Assembly: GCA_945870205.1 (NCBI GenBank)
Contig: CAMBRI010000011.1
Coordinates: 1-41,187, forward strand
Source of the DNA: Sulfuritalea hydrogenivorans sk43H
Lineage (GTDB): Bacteria; Pseudomonadota; Gammaproteobacteria; Burkholderiales; Rhodocyclaceae
Reading direction: 5' to 3'
Length of the DNA: 41,187 bases
Part shown: positions 30,998-38,892 of the stretch, piece after piece
Position numbering within the stretch: the stretch's first letter is position 1
How the letters are laid out: the number at the start of each line of letters is the position of its first letter
Made by a program: the position numbers and the translations under genes
Notes under the pieces: generated by a model
Told to the model about the DNA's origin: nothing
Databases searched by the model: none
The model's input: only the letters and a program-made list of their open reading frames with translations

Positions 30998-33664
30998 TCA
31001 GATCAGGCCAGGCGGCTTCAGCGAACCTCCCGCGAAGCCTTGCTTCAAGGCAGATTCACCCAGGCGCAACAGCCTGCCGCGGCCCAGCTTGTAGCGGTAG
31101 TTGTTGGTCACCGGATCGGGTACGGCGTGGCACACCGCGTTGGCCGGCGCGCCGGGAAAATTGAAATTGGCCTTGGCCACGCCGGGGCGAATGTCTGCGC
31201 TGACGATCGCGATGGCCTCGAACCATCCTTCGCTCACCTTGATGTGGCCGCCCGCCAGCAGGCTGTCGAACCCGAGATCGGACTCCAGCACGCCCTGCGG
31301 CATACCGGTCTGGGTGTACACCGTGTCGTTCACTACGCGCACGCGATCACCGCTTTCGATCTTCTGCGCCGCCGCGTCGTCGGGATGCACGAACAGCCAG
31401 GGATGCGGACCGCGCGCCGCCGTGTAGGGTTTGCGGCTGTCGTCGAAGCCGGATTGCCAGGTATCGCCGACCCGACCGTTGGTGACCCAGATTTCGCCTT
31501 TCTCCGGGCGCGGCGAGATGGCGCGGTAAAACTCGATCCAGCCGGGGAAATCCCAGGGCGATTTGAGCAGCAGCGCCTTGCCGGTGTGCGTGTTGAAGGC
31601 GTTGAGAAAACTGCGCCGCGCCTCCGGCCCCTCGATCAAACCTGCGTCGTTGTCCGGATCGTGCAGGCGCTTGGTGCCGACCAGTTCGCCGTCGGCGATG
31701 CGGATCGGGGTCTGGATGCCGGTGGTGCCCATGCGCCGCAAAAGCTCGTGGGCCGGTTCGCGCTTCTGCCGCGCCTGACTGACCAGCGGGAAATAATCCA
31801 GCACGCCGCCCCGACTGAAACGCGCCGCCTCCTCGAACACGTCGTTCGAGTTCTGCCACTCGTAGCCGCTGAACCCCATGCGCCGGGCGAACTGCTGCAC
31901 CGCCCACCAGTCGGGCTTGGCGTCGCCGGGCGGATCGTAGAACTGCGCGTAGAGCCGCAGCCGGCGCTCTGAATTGCAGCGCGTGAAATCCGCTTCGCCC
32001 CAGGTTGCCGCCGGCAGCACGACATCGGCAAAGCGGCTTCCCAGCGGTTCCACCGGGTAGATGTCGGAATCCACCAGCACCATGCCGCCGGCGTCGACGC
32101 GGGCGCGCCAGGCCGCGGCGATGGTGCTGAGCTCGGCGCGCTGCGGCCGATGCGGACTGGCGCTGGTCTGCCGCTCGATGGCCTTCTGCAATTCCAGCGA
32201 ACCGGTCATCGCCGCGATCCAGGTGGTGCCGAAGACCCAGGCGAAACGCAGCTGCCCGTCCTGCAGCCAGCGATCCAGATTCAGGCTTTTCTTGCGCCGG
32301 CCCGGATATTTTTCCGGACTGAGCCAGCCCGAAGCACCGCCGGCATTCACCATGCCACGCTGGTGGCCGCCGCCGCGCGAGATCACCCTTCCGGGTCGAT
32401 TGCCGGCGCCGCAGATGAGCCCCAGCGCGGCCAGCGACGCCGTATTCATGTAGTTGTTCGACCAGTAGTTGCCCTTCTCGAGCATGAACGAAGTCTTGGA
32501 CCGGGAGCCATCGGCATTCGGCCGCGCGATCAGTTCGGCGCAGCGCAAAATGTCCTCGGCCTTGAGCCCGGTGACGCGCGCCGCGTTCTCGAGCCGGTGC
32601 TCGTCGCGGCCGAGAATGAACTTGCGGAAATCCGGCCAGTCGCTTTGCCAGGTGCCCCAGGTGGTGCGCCACTGCCAGCCGGTATTGCGCGTGCCGCGGC
32701 CATAGCCGGAATTGGTTTCCCAGCGGCTGGCGATCCAGCGATCGATGAACTCCTGATCCTGCCAGCCGCGCTCGATGATGATGCGCGCCAGGGCGTTGTG
32801 CAGAATCGTGTCGGTGCCGGGGATGATGGGCAGCCACAGCCCGCCTTGCTTGATGCCCCAGGCCACGCCCATGGTCTTGTGTGGCGTGACGAAGATCAGC
32901 TTCTTCTTCGGATTGTCGCCGCCCATGATCCAGCTGGTGAACAAGGTGGTCTTGGTTTCGAAGGGATCGACGCCGGACATGAACAGGGTGTCGCACATGC
33001 CCCAGTCGTCAAAAGACGCCGAGAAGGAGTCGATTCCCGCGTCGTCCAGACCGGTGGCGTCATTGGTGTTGGAGCACTTGTCGTGCGGCGCGAAGGCCGG
33101 CGTGCCGACGCTGGTCAGCGCCAGTTTGGTGATGGCATAGGTGTTCTCAAAATACTGGTAGGAATTGCTCTTGACGGCCCATGCGTGCTCGCCGAATTTC
33201 GCCAGCACGTAGGTCGAAATATCGGCCATCGCATCCAGCGCCAGATCCCAGGACACCGGCACCAGCGCGCCATTGACGCGCAGCAGCGGCGTGGTCAGAC
33301 GCTCACGCGTGCGGTTGTCCGGGTTGTAGCATTTCTGCGCCAGGGTGCCACCGCGCATCGAATGGTTGCCGCGCGGATTGACCACGCGGGTATCGGCATC
33401 GGCGATGACGACGACGTGGTGCGGGCGCCCCTGATGGCGCACGATGTTGTGCTGGCTCGAGGAGATCCAGGGTAGCGAACCGTGCGTGCCGCCTTCATGC
33501 GGAAACGCCACGCCCAGCGCATTTTCTCCGGCGCCGGGGCCGCCGCGATCGCCACCGGCATTGACCGGCCAGCGGTACACCTTGTAGCCGCAGCCCACGG
33601 CGCAATAGTCGCAGGCCGTCGTGAGCACATCCGCGCCGCGCGGGGGTAGCGGTGGCGCGCTCAT
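30998..33664 (-). CDS. idrA: AioA/IdrA-clade molybdopterin oxidoreductase, probable iodate reductase catalytic subunit
   Basis: The 888-aa protein is of the DMSO reductase superfamily. It opens with ACDYCAVGCGYKVYRWP, giving C18-x2-C21-x3-C25. A Ser (S102) stands where AioA has its fourth position, so a [3Fe-4S] cluster like arsenite oxidase is likely. R430 and H434 (SRGGGHQRG) match AioA Arg419 and His423. The region matching AioA His195/Glu203 reads HDKCSNTNDATGLDDAG, so those arsenite ligands appear absent. It has no signal peptide and would be exported with its Rieske partner. Neighbouring Rieske and dihaem peroxidase domains match the iodate reductase set. Alternatives are an unusual arsenite oxidase or a relative with another oxyanion substrate. 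Confidence 0.8.
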   Translation of the reverse strand: MSAPPLPPRGADVLTTACDYCAVGCGYKVYRWPVNAGGDRGGPGAGENALGVAFPHEGGTHGSLPWISSSQHNIVRHQGRPHHVVVIADADTRVVNPRGNHSMRGGTLAQKCYNPDNRTRERLTTPLLRVNGALVPVSWDLALDAMADISTYVLAKFGEHAWAVKSNSYQYFENTYAITKLALTSVGTPAFAPHDKCSNTNDATGLDDAGIDSFSASFDDWGMCDTLFMSGVDPFETKTTLFTSWIMGGDNPKKKLIFVTPHKTMGVAWGIKQGGLWLPIIPGTDTILHNALARIIIERGWQDQEFIDRWIASRWETNSGYGRGTRNTGWQWRTTWGTWQSDWPDFRKFILGRDEHRLENAARVTGLKAEDILRCAELIARPNADGSRSKTSFMLEKGNYWSNNYMNTASLAALGLICGAGNRPGRVISRGGGHQRGMVNAGGASGWLSPEKYPGRRKKSLNLDRWLQDGQLRFAWVFGTTWIAAMTGSLELQKAIERQTSASPHRPQRAELSTIAAAWRARVDAGGMVLVDSDIYPVEPLGSRFADVVLPAATWGEADFTRCNSERRLRLYAQFYDPPGDAKPDWWAVQQFARRMGFSGYEWQNSNDVFEEAARFSRGGVLDYFPLVSQARQKREPAHELLRRMGTTGIQTPIRIADGELVGTKRLHDPDNDAGLIEGPEARRSFLNAFNTHTGKALLLKSPWDFPGWIEFYRAISPRPEKGEIWVTNGRVGDTWQSGFDDSRKPYTAARGPHPWLFVHPDDAAAQKIESGDRVRVVNDTVYTQTGMPQGVLESDLGFDSLLAGGHIKVSEGWFEAIAIVSADIRPGVAKANFNFPGAPANAVCHAVPDPVTNNYRYKLGRGRLLRLGESALKQGFAGGSLKPPGLI

Positions 33665-33683
33665 TGGACGGCCCTCCCCCCTG

Positions 33684-33704
33684 CCCCCTCGCCAAGCGAG
33701 GGGG
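33684..33704. other. Hairpin between Rieske and molybdoenzyme genes
   Basis: A perfect 9-bp stem CCCCCTCGC/GCGAGGGGG with a CAA loop lies in the 109-bp gap upstream of the molybdoenzyme gene, close to its ribosome site. A similar hairpin (CCTCCCC/GGGGAGG, GCGA loop) is at 34412-34429 in the end of the peroxidase gene. It could lower or tune translation of the large subunit, or be a dispersed repeat. Confidence 0.5.
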
Positions 33705-33773
33705 TGACCACGGTTCGCCGCTGCGCGGCTCCGGTTTGTGGCTGGCGCCCCTTCGGGCGGCCGTGCGGGGCGC

Positions 33774-34334
33774 TCATGCGGACCCCGCGCCGGTTTCGCC
33801 GTAGGCCAGCCCCATCACGCCGACCGCGTAGATCGTGTCGCCATCGAGTTCGAGCTCGATCTGCGGCAGGCTTTCCGTCGCGCTGCCGGTGATCACCAGG
33901 CCGTGCCGCGTCAGATCGAAGCTGGTGAGATGGCGCGGACAAGGCCCGAGCACCTGTTGCGCGGGCTGAAAGGCGCGCGACAGATCGCCGCCCATGTGCG
34001 TGCAGCGCAGATTGAAGGCCACGACGTCGCGCTCCCCGCCCAGTCCGCCGCCCGCCGCAGCGCCGAGCTTGACCAGCAGGTTGGGCTGGCCCGGGTAAGG
34101 ATAGTCGAAGTACAGCGGCGTGCCCGTGACGAGGTCCGACAAGCGGGCAATCCCTTTCCGGGTGTAGGTTGCCTTCAGCAGCACGGTTCCCGGCGCAAAG
34201 CCTCCGGCCGCGCCCAGCGCCGCGAGCGGAATCGAGCTCAGCGCCAGCGCGCCGGCGAACAGGAAATCGCGGCGGCTGATTCCGGCACCGCCGCTGCAGG
34301 CACAGCCTCGGCCCTGGATCGGTTCGGCGCTCAT
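33774..34334 (-). CDS. idrB: Rieske [2Fe-2S] subunit (AioB/IdrB type), Tat-exported
   Basis: The 186-aa protein has a twin-arginine leader (SRRDFLFAGALALSSIPLAAL) and a Rieske centre: C111-T-H113 (CTHMGG) and C132-PR-H135 (CPRHLTSFD). The Cys pair for a stabilising disulphide seen in some Rieske proteins is not obvious. It is full length for AioB/IdrB and ends DTIYAVGVMGLAYG, as in AioB. It carries electrons between the molybdoenzyme and cytochromes, and its Tat signal should export the folded pair. Its ATG overlaps the stop of the peroxidase fusion (ATGA at 34331-34334). It is the best evidence that the large subunit is an AioA/IdrA homologue. Confidence 0.92.
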   Translation of the reverse strand: MSAEPIQGRGCACSGGAGISRRDFLFAGALALSSIPLAALGAAGGFAPGTVLLKATYTRKGIARLSDLVTGTPLYFDYPYPGQPNLLVKLGAAAGGGLGGERDVVAFNLRCTHMGGDLSRAFQPAQQVLGPCPRHLTSFDLTRHGLVITGSATESLPQIELELDGDTIYAVGVMGLAYGETGAGSA

Positions 34335-36676
34335 GGTTTGGTCGCTCCTTTAACGTGAATAACTGGTTCGGAACGACTGGTGACAGTCGAGCGAAGCGAG
34401 CTGAACAGAAGCCTCCCCGCGAGGGGAGGATGGGAGGGGCGGGCCTTCAATTCCTCATTCGCGTGTTTCATCCTCGGCGGGGGGTTCTCGCTGCCATGAG
34501 CGTTAGGCACTGAGTAGTTCGGCAGCGCGGGCATGGCGGCGAGCAGGGGCTGGTCCATGCTCATGGATTCAAGAAAGGCGACCAGTTCGCGCTTCTCGGT
34601 TTCGTTCAAGTCCAGGGGCCGCAGCCAGACCGGCTTGTTGGCGGCGACGCCGCCGCCGCGGTCATAGAAATCCACCACCTCGCGCAAGCTGGCAAAGGCG
34701 CCGTTATGCATATAGGGCGCGGTGTAGCGAAGTTCGCGCAAGGACGGCGTACGAAACTTGCCGATGTCCTCAACGCGCTTGGTGACGTAGTAGAGGCCGA
34801 GATCGGCATCGCTTTGGCGAAAGCTCGCCTCGGGTACGCCGCGCTGATAGTTCTGCCAGCGATGCGTGATGCGCAGCAAAGGCGTCATGCCTTCGCCGCG
34901 CGGCTCCGGCACGCCGGTGGCGTGGAAGCGCTGATCCGACACCAGTGCGCCGTTGTGGCAGCGCTGGCAACCGGCCTTGCCGGCGAACAGCTGATAACCG
35001 CGCCGGGCCTCCGCGCTGAGCGCCTGTTCATCGCCGGCAAGATGGCGATCCAGCGGCACCTGGAGCGAATCGCTGACAATGCTGCGCTGAAACGCCGCGA
35101 GTGCCTGATAGGCCTGCGTCATGCGTGGCCATTGCAGACCGAAGACGCGACGGAAGCGCTCCACGTAGTCGGGCACCAGGCGCAGGCGCATTTCCATCAT
35201 GGCCGGATCGCCGTTGCCGGCCACCGTACCCTCCGCCGCGCCGGCCGCCTGATGCTCGAGGCTGTTCGCCGCGCCGTCCCAGTTGAGCTTGCCGAAGTAG
35301 GCCGCGTTGATCACGGTCGAGGCGTTGCGCCAATGCCAGGTGCCCGGATAGCCGCGCGACTTGGCGCCGCTCTCGCCCCAGCCGCGCTGCGGAAAGTGAC
35401 AGGAAAAGCACGGCGTGCTGCCGTCGCCGGATAGCCGCGGATCGAAAAACAGCAAGCGCCCGAGCTCGACTTTTTCCGGCGTCTGCGGATTGTCGGCCGG
35501 CACCGGCACCGGCGGCAGCCGCGCCAGCGGCAGCGCCGCCGGCACGAAGTCATCGGCAAGAGTCGGCGCTGGCGATACGGCGATTCGAGGGATAGCGGAC
35601 GCATGCAGGTCATGCACCTGGTACTCGAACGGGGTCGGAATTGCGATTGTCGGCGGCTTGCCGCTCAGCGCCTCGAGAAAGCCGATGAGCTGGCGCTTTT
35701 CCGCTACCGAAAGCGCCAGCGGCCGCAGCCCGCCATCGGCACCGCCGCCGCGATCATAGAATTCGATCACCTCGGCCAGGGTGGCAAAAACGCCGTTGTG
35801 CATATACGGCGCGGTGTAGCTGAGTTCACGCAGCGAGGGTGTCAAGAAGCGCCCGCGATCCGCTTCCACCTTGCTGATCGCATAGGCGCCGGGATCGCTG
35901 CGCGCATTCATGTAGTTGGGCATGCCATTGGTGGCGAAGTGCCGCAGCGCGGTCATGAGGCGCAAGGGTTCATTCCACACCGCCGGGTTTTCCGGCACCC
36001 CGGTGCGATGAAACCTGCCGTCGGAAAACAACGCGCCGTCGTGGCAGCGGCTGCAGCCTGCCTTGCCGGTAAACAAAGCCAGGCCCGCCCGTGCGTCCGC
36101 CGTCAGCGCCCGCACATCGCCGCGCAAATAGGCGTCGATCGGCGCCCCGTGCGAATTCAGCGTCTTGAGGAATTCGCCGACCGCGACAAACAGCTGCGGA
36201 CCATAGATCGCGCTGCCGACGCCCCAGACCTGGTCCCACAACTGGCGATACTCGCGCACCTGAGCAATCCGCTCCTGCACCAGGCGGCCATCGGCGTTCA
36301 TGAAGTGCGCCTCGGTCACCATGTCGCGCACCGCCGTCGGCAAGTCGGCGCCGTCCAGACGCCCATCCCACATCAGGCGCTGGCGCATGGCAACATTGAT
36401 CAATCCCGGCGCATTGCGAAAGTATTCGCTGCCCGGATAGGCGCGCGAAAGCGGCCTGCCGTCGGCCCAGCCCTGCGTTGGCGTATGGCAACTGGCACAG
36501 GAGCGGCCCATGTCGCCCGACAGGCGGGTATCGAAAAACAGATGGCGTCCCAGTTCGGCCAGCGGCCGGTTCACACGCGGGGGCGGCGGCAGCGGCGCCA
36601 GCGCACCCGCCACGACCGTGCCCAAGCCAAACCAGAGCAGACCCGTCACGAAAGCAATCCGCAGCATGCAACGCAT
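34331..36676 (-). CDS. Fused tandem dihaem cytochrome c peroxidase/MauG-like protein (IdrP1-IdrP2 fusion)
   Basis: The 781-aa protein has a signal peptide (residues about 1-25) and two complete dihaem peroxidase-family domains. Haem motifs are C60ASCH64, C208SRCH212, C423FSCH427 and C570QRCH574. Each half ends with the family block TPSLRELxYTAPYMHNG (about 279-295 and 643-659). The halves are joined by a Pro/Ala-rich linker (about 345-400), part of which (364-373) is encoded by the dispersed repeat. A low-complexity tail (about 735-781) is also repeat-derived. Iodate reductase operons have two separate such genes, idrP1 and idrP2, thought to remove peroxide. MauG, which matures TTQ, is of the same superfamily. 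The start at 36676 shares one base with the upstream stop. Confidence 0.85.
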   Translation of the reverse strand: MRCMLRIAFVTGLLWFGLGTVVAGALAPLPPPPRVNRPLAELGRHLFFDTRLSGDMGRSCASCHTPTQGWADGRPLSRAYPGSEYFRNAPGLINVAMRQRLMWDGRLDGADLPTAVRDMVTEAHFMNADGRLVQERIAQVREYRQLWDQVWGVGSAIYGPQLFVAVGEFLKTLNSHGAPIDAYLRGDVRALTADARAGLALFTGKAGCSRCHDGALFSDGRFHRTGVPENPAVWNEPLRLMTALRHFATNGMPNYMNARSDPGAYAISKVEADRGRFLTPSLRELSYTAPYMHNGVFATLAEVIEFYDRGGGADGGLRPLALSVAEKRQLIGFLEALSGKPPTIAIPTPFEYQVHDLHASAIPRIAVSPAPTLADDFVPAALPLARLPPVPVPADNPQTPEKVELGRLLFFDPRLSGDGSTPCFSCHFPQRGWGESGAKSRGYPGTWHWRNASTVINAAYFGKLNWDGAANSLEHQAAGAAEGTVAGNGDPAMMEMRLRLVPDYVERFRRVFGLQWPRMTQAYQALAAFQRSIVSDSLQVPLDRHLAGDEQALSAEARRGYQLFAGKAGCQRCHNGALVSDQRFHATGVPEPRGEGMTPLLRITHRWQNYQRGVPEASFRQSDADLGLYYVTKRVEDIGKFRTPSLRELRYTAPYMHNGAFASLREVVDFYDRGGGVAANKPVWLRPLDLNETEKRELVAFLESMSMDQPLLAAMPALPNYSVPNAHGSENPPPRMKHANEELKARPSHPPLAGRLLFSSLRSTVTSRSEPVIHVKGATKP
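35561..35575 (+). repeat. Dispersed repeat inside the peroxidase fusion linker
   Basis: The exact core AGTCGGCGCTGGCGA, with matching flanks GCAAG and TACGGCGA, lies in the reverse sense within the coding sequence and encodes about residues 364-373 between the two peroxidase domains. The reading frame is kept through the repeat. Confidence 0.65.
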
Positions 36677-37053
36677 CACGGCCGCCCGCCGACGTGACGA
36701 TTCCTGATCAGCGGTGTTGACGCCGTCAGTGCGAAGCAAGCGCCCTTCCAGGCAAGCATCTCTTCCTGCAGCAAACGCTCGTCGGCGGAATTCAGGGGTG
36801 GCGAGCCGGCCGCCGGCAGACGAATGAAAAACCGCCGGCCGGCCTCGGTCTGATAGAAGGCGCCGACATAGCGGGCCTGGCCGTCGAAGTCGCCGGGGTC
36901 TTGCGCCGGCATCGGGTGGCAACCCAGGCAATTAAGGTAATACAGCAGACGGCCGCCGGATTCGGCGGCCGCGTCGCCGGCCAGAGCGGCAAGCGCGAGC
37001 AGCAGGCAGATGGCCCCACGCCACGCAACACCGTTTCCGGGCAATTCGGCCAC
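36676..37053 (-). CDS. Small monohaem cytochrome c
   Basis: A 125-aa protein starting at GTG 37053, with AGGAGGTGG about 6 bases upstream. A signal peptide (AICLLLALAALAGDAAA) is followed by one haem motif in NCLGCHPMPAQDPG. The rest (FYQTEAGRRFFIRLP, LNSADERLLQEEMLAWKG) is not a standard class I cytochrome fold that I recognise. It is the first gene of the peroxidase-Rieske-molybdoenzyme unit, with a one-base overlap into the peroxidase fusion. It is probably a dedicated electron carrier to the tetrahaem peroxidase or to the Rieske subunit. Confidence 0.8.
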   Translation of the reverse strand: MAELPGNGVAWRGAICLLLALAALAGDAAAESGGRLLYYLNCLGCHPMPAQDPGDFDGQARYVGAFYQTEAGRRFFIRLPAAGSPPLNSADERLLQEEMLAWKGACFALTASTPLIRNRHVGGRP

Positions 37054-37237
37054 GCGCCACCTCCTGGACCACCTTGATGAATGTCGATGCTACGGAAGAT
37101 GCGCCGGAGTCGACATCGACAATCGGCAAAAGTGCGGGCGCGGCAGATTGCCGAATTGTGATAACACCGGCGCGCCGGTGTTGCTAAGGTCGTCGCTGCC
37201 GAGTCCCCCTAACAACACCAACATCTGGAGATCAGTC
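37054..37237. promoter_or_regulatory. Divergent promoter region with a perfect 20-bp palindrome
   Basis: The 184-bp region separates the cytochrome/peroxidase/Rieske/molybdoenzyme unit from the divergent aldehyde dehydrogenase. It holds a perfect palindrome AACACCGGCG plus its inverted complement (37163-37182). A second inverted repeat, TGTCGATG (37082-37089) / CATCGACA (37114-37121), is on the cytochrome side. Either could be an operator shared by both directions. GGAG 8 bases before 37238 is the dehydrogenase ribosome site. Confidence 0.55.
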
Positions 37238-38668
37238 ATGAAGACCTACCCGAATTTCGTCAATGGCCAGCCCGTCGCTTCGGAGCGGACCTTCGAATCC
37301 TTCAATCCGGCGACCGGCGAAGTTCTTGGCCTGGCCCCGATCTCGACGGCGGCACATGTCAAGGCCGCGATTGCCGCAGCCCGCGCGGCACAACCAGCCT
37401 GGGCCGCACGGCCCGATGCGGAGCGCAAGGCGCTGATGATGAAACTCGCCGAGGCGATCAAGCAAAACGCGCCCTACCTCGCCGAATGGGTCACGCGCGA
37501 GCAGGGCAAGCCGCTCGGCGGCCTCGGCCCCGATCAAGTGCCGGGCGCCCGTTTCGAACTTTGGGGCTGCGAGGTGTGGACCCAGGTACCGGCGAGCCTC
37601 GACTTGCCGGTGGATGTGGTGTTCGAGGATGACACCCGCCGCGACGAAATGCATCGCCAGCCCTTCGGCGTCGTGGCCGCCATCGCGCCTTGGAACTGGC
37701 CGTTGCTGATCGCCATCTGGCAGATCATTCCCTCGATCCGCGCCGGCAATACCGTGGTCATCAAGCCCTCCGAATACACCACCATCGGCACCCTTGAACT
37801 GGTGCGCGTGATCGGCGAGCTGCTGCCGCCGGGCGTGGTCAACACCATCAGCGGGCCGGGCGAGGTGGGCTCCTGGCTGACCGGCGATCCGGGCATCGAC
37901 AAGATCATGTTCACCGGCTCGACCAGTACCGGAAAGAAGATCGCCGAAGCCGCGGCGCGCAACATGGTGCCGACGACCATGGAACTTGGCGGCAACGATG
38001 CCGCCATCGTGCTGCCCGGCGCCGATCCCAAGGCCATGGCGATGGGCTTGTTCTGGGGCGCCTTCATCAACATGGGGCAAACCTGCGCCGCCGCCAAACG
38101 CCTGTACGTCCACGAATCCCTGTTCGACCAGACCGTCGCAGCATTGAAGGAACTGGCCACGGCGATGCCGATGGGCAACGGCATGGACGACGGCATGGTC
38201 ATGGGGCCGATCCAGAACCGCATGCAGTACGACAAGGTGGTCGACCTGGTGGAAAGTGCGAAGCAGGCCGGTGCGACCATCGTCTGCGGCGGAAAGCCCA
38301 AGGACGGACCGGGCAATTTCTATCCGCTGACCCTAGTGACGGGTCTCGAAGACGGCGCAAGGCTGGTCGACGAGGAACAGTTTGGCCCGGTGCTGCCGAT
38401 CATCAAATACAGCAATGTGGATGACGCCATCGCCAGCGCCAACCGGCTGCGCGCCGGCCTCGGTGCCTCGGTCTGGTCCACCGACATCGAAGCCGCCCGG
38501 GCCGTCGCCAGCCGCATCCAGGCCGGCACGGTATGGATCAACCAGCACGGCATGATCCACCCGATGGTGCCCTTCGGCGGCATCAAGGGTTCCGGCTACG
38601 GCGTCGAGTTCGGTGTCGACGGACTGAAGGCGGTGACCCAGCCGCAGGTCATCAGCCTGAAGAAGTAA
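37238..38668 (+). CDS. Aldehyde dehydrogenase
   Basis: The 476-aa enzyme has all family marks: PWNWP at about 151-155, K176 in VVIKPSEYT, FTGSTSTG near 225-232, general base E249 (MELGGNDA) and catalytic C283 (GQTCAAAKRLY). Specificity is not evident from motifs; it is closer to broad-range NAD aldehyde dehydrogenases than to the enzyme at 13271. It lies divergent from the redox cluster and near the aromatic amine dehydrogenase genes, so phenylacetaldehyde or 4-hydroxyphenylacetaldehyde is a reasonable guess. An upstream in-frame extension to 37010 has no ribosome site and crosses the promoter region, so it is rejected. A strong hairpin follows the stop. Confidence 0.93.
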   Translation: MKTYPNFVNGQPVASERTFESFNPATGEVLGLAPISTAAHVKAAIAAARAAQPAWAARPDAERKALMMKLAEAIKQNAPYLAEWVTREQGKPLGGLGPDQVPGARFELWGCEVWTQVPASLDLPVDVVFEDDTRRDEMHRQPFGVVAAIAPWNWPLLIAIWQIIPSIRAGNTVVIKPSEYTTIGTLELVRVIGELLPPGVVNTISGPGEVGSWLTGDPGIDKIMFTGSTSTGKKIAEAAARNMVPTTMELGGNDAAIVLPGADPKAMAMGLFWGAFINMGQTCAAAKRLYVHESLFDQTVAALKELATAMPMGNGMDDGMVMGPIQNRMQYDKVVDLVESAKQAGATIVCGGKPKDGPGNFYPLTLVTGLEDGARLVDEEQFGPVLPIIKYSNVDDAIASANRLRAGLGASVWSTDIEAARAVASRIQAGTVWINQHGMIHPMVPFGGIKGSGYGVEFGVDGLKAVTQPQVISLKK

Positions 38669-38676
38669 GCGCAGCT

Positions 38677-38704
38677 CCGGTGCCCGCCTCTTGGTGGGTA
38701 CCGG
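38677..38704 (+). terminator. Hairpin terminator after aldehyde dehydrogenase
   Basis: A 12-bp stem with two G-T pairs (CCGGTGCCCGCC with GGTGGGTACCGG) closes on a TCTT loop 9 bases after the stop codon. GCAGC/GCTGC extends it outside. No T run follows. Confidence 0.6.
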
Positions 38705-38844
38705 CGGCTGCGCCGGGTAGCGCGGGTCGGAGATCCAGCATGCCGCACTTATTGAAGGCCCGCCTAGGATTGGGCGCGGCGCTGCTGTTGGCACCTCTTG
38801 GCGTACGCGCCAAATAAGCCGCACGGACGGCGGCGACACTGCAT

Positions 38845-38892
38845 GCACTCAAGTACAAGGGTTACCATTTCTCACCCGAAGTGATTCATTGA
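38845..38892 (+). pseudogene. IS6-family-like transposase N-terminal scrap
   Basis: The frame reads ALKYKGYHFSPEVIH then stop. This resembles the conserved N-terminus of IS6/IS26 transposases (KGYRFPPEVI). Nothing of the catalytic domain remains, and no inverted repeats were found. It is a short match, so the call is tentative. Confidence 0.35.

Noticed and set aside
32150-33475. Plus 441-aa frame
   Set aside because: It is antisense to the molybdoenzyme gene.
30998-34334. Plain arsenite oxidase aioBA
   Set aside because: The scaffold is alike, but the His195/Glu203 region is not conserved and the neighbouring peroxidase domains are not part of aio operons. It remains the main alternative.
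38742-38817. Tiny plus-strand peptide with a signal-like sequence
   Set aside because: Twenty-five codons with no ribosome site, lying behind a terminator in decayed repeat DNA; it resembles a hydrophobic leader by chance.
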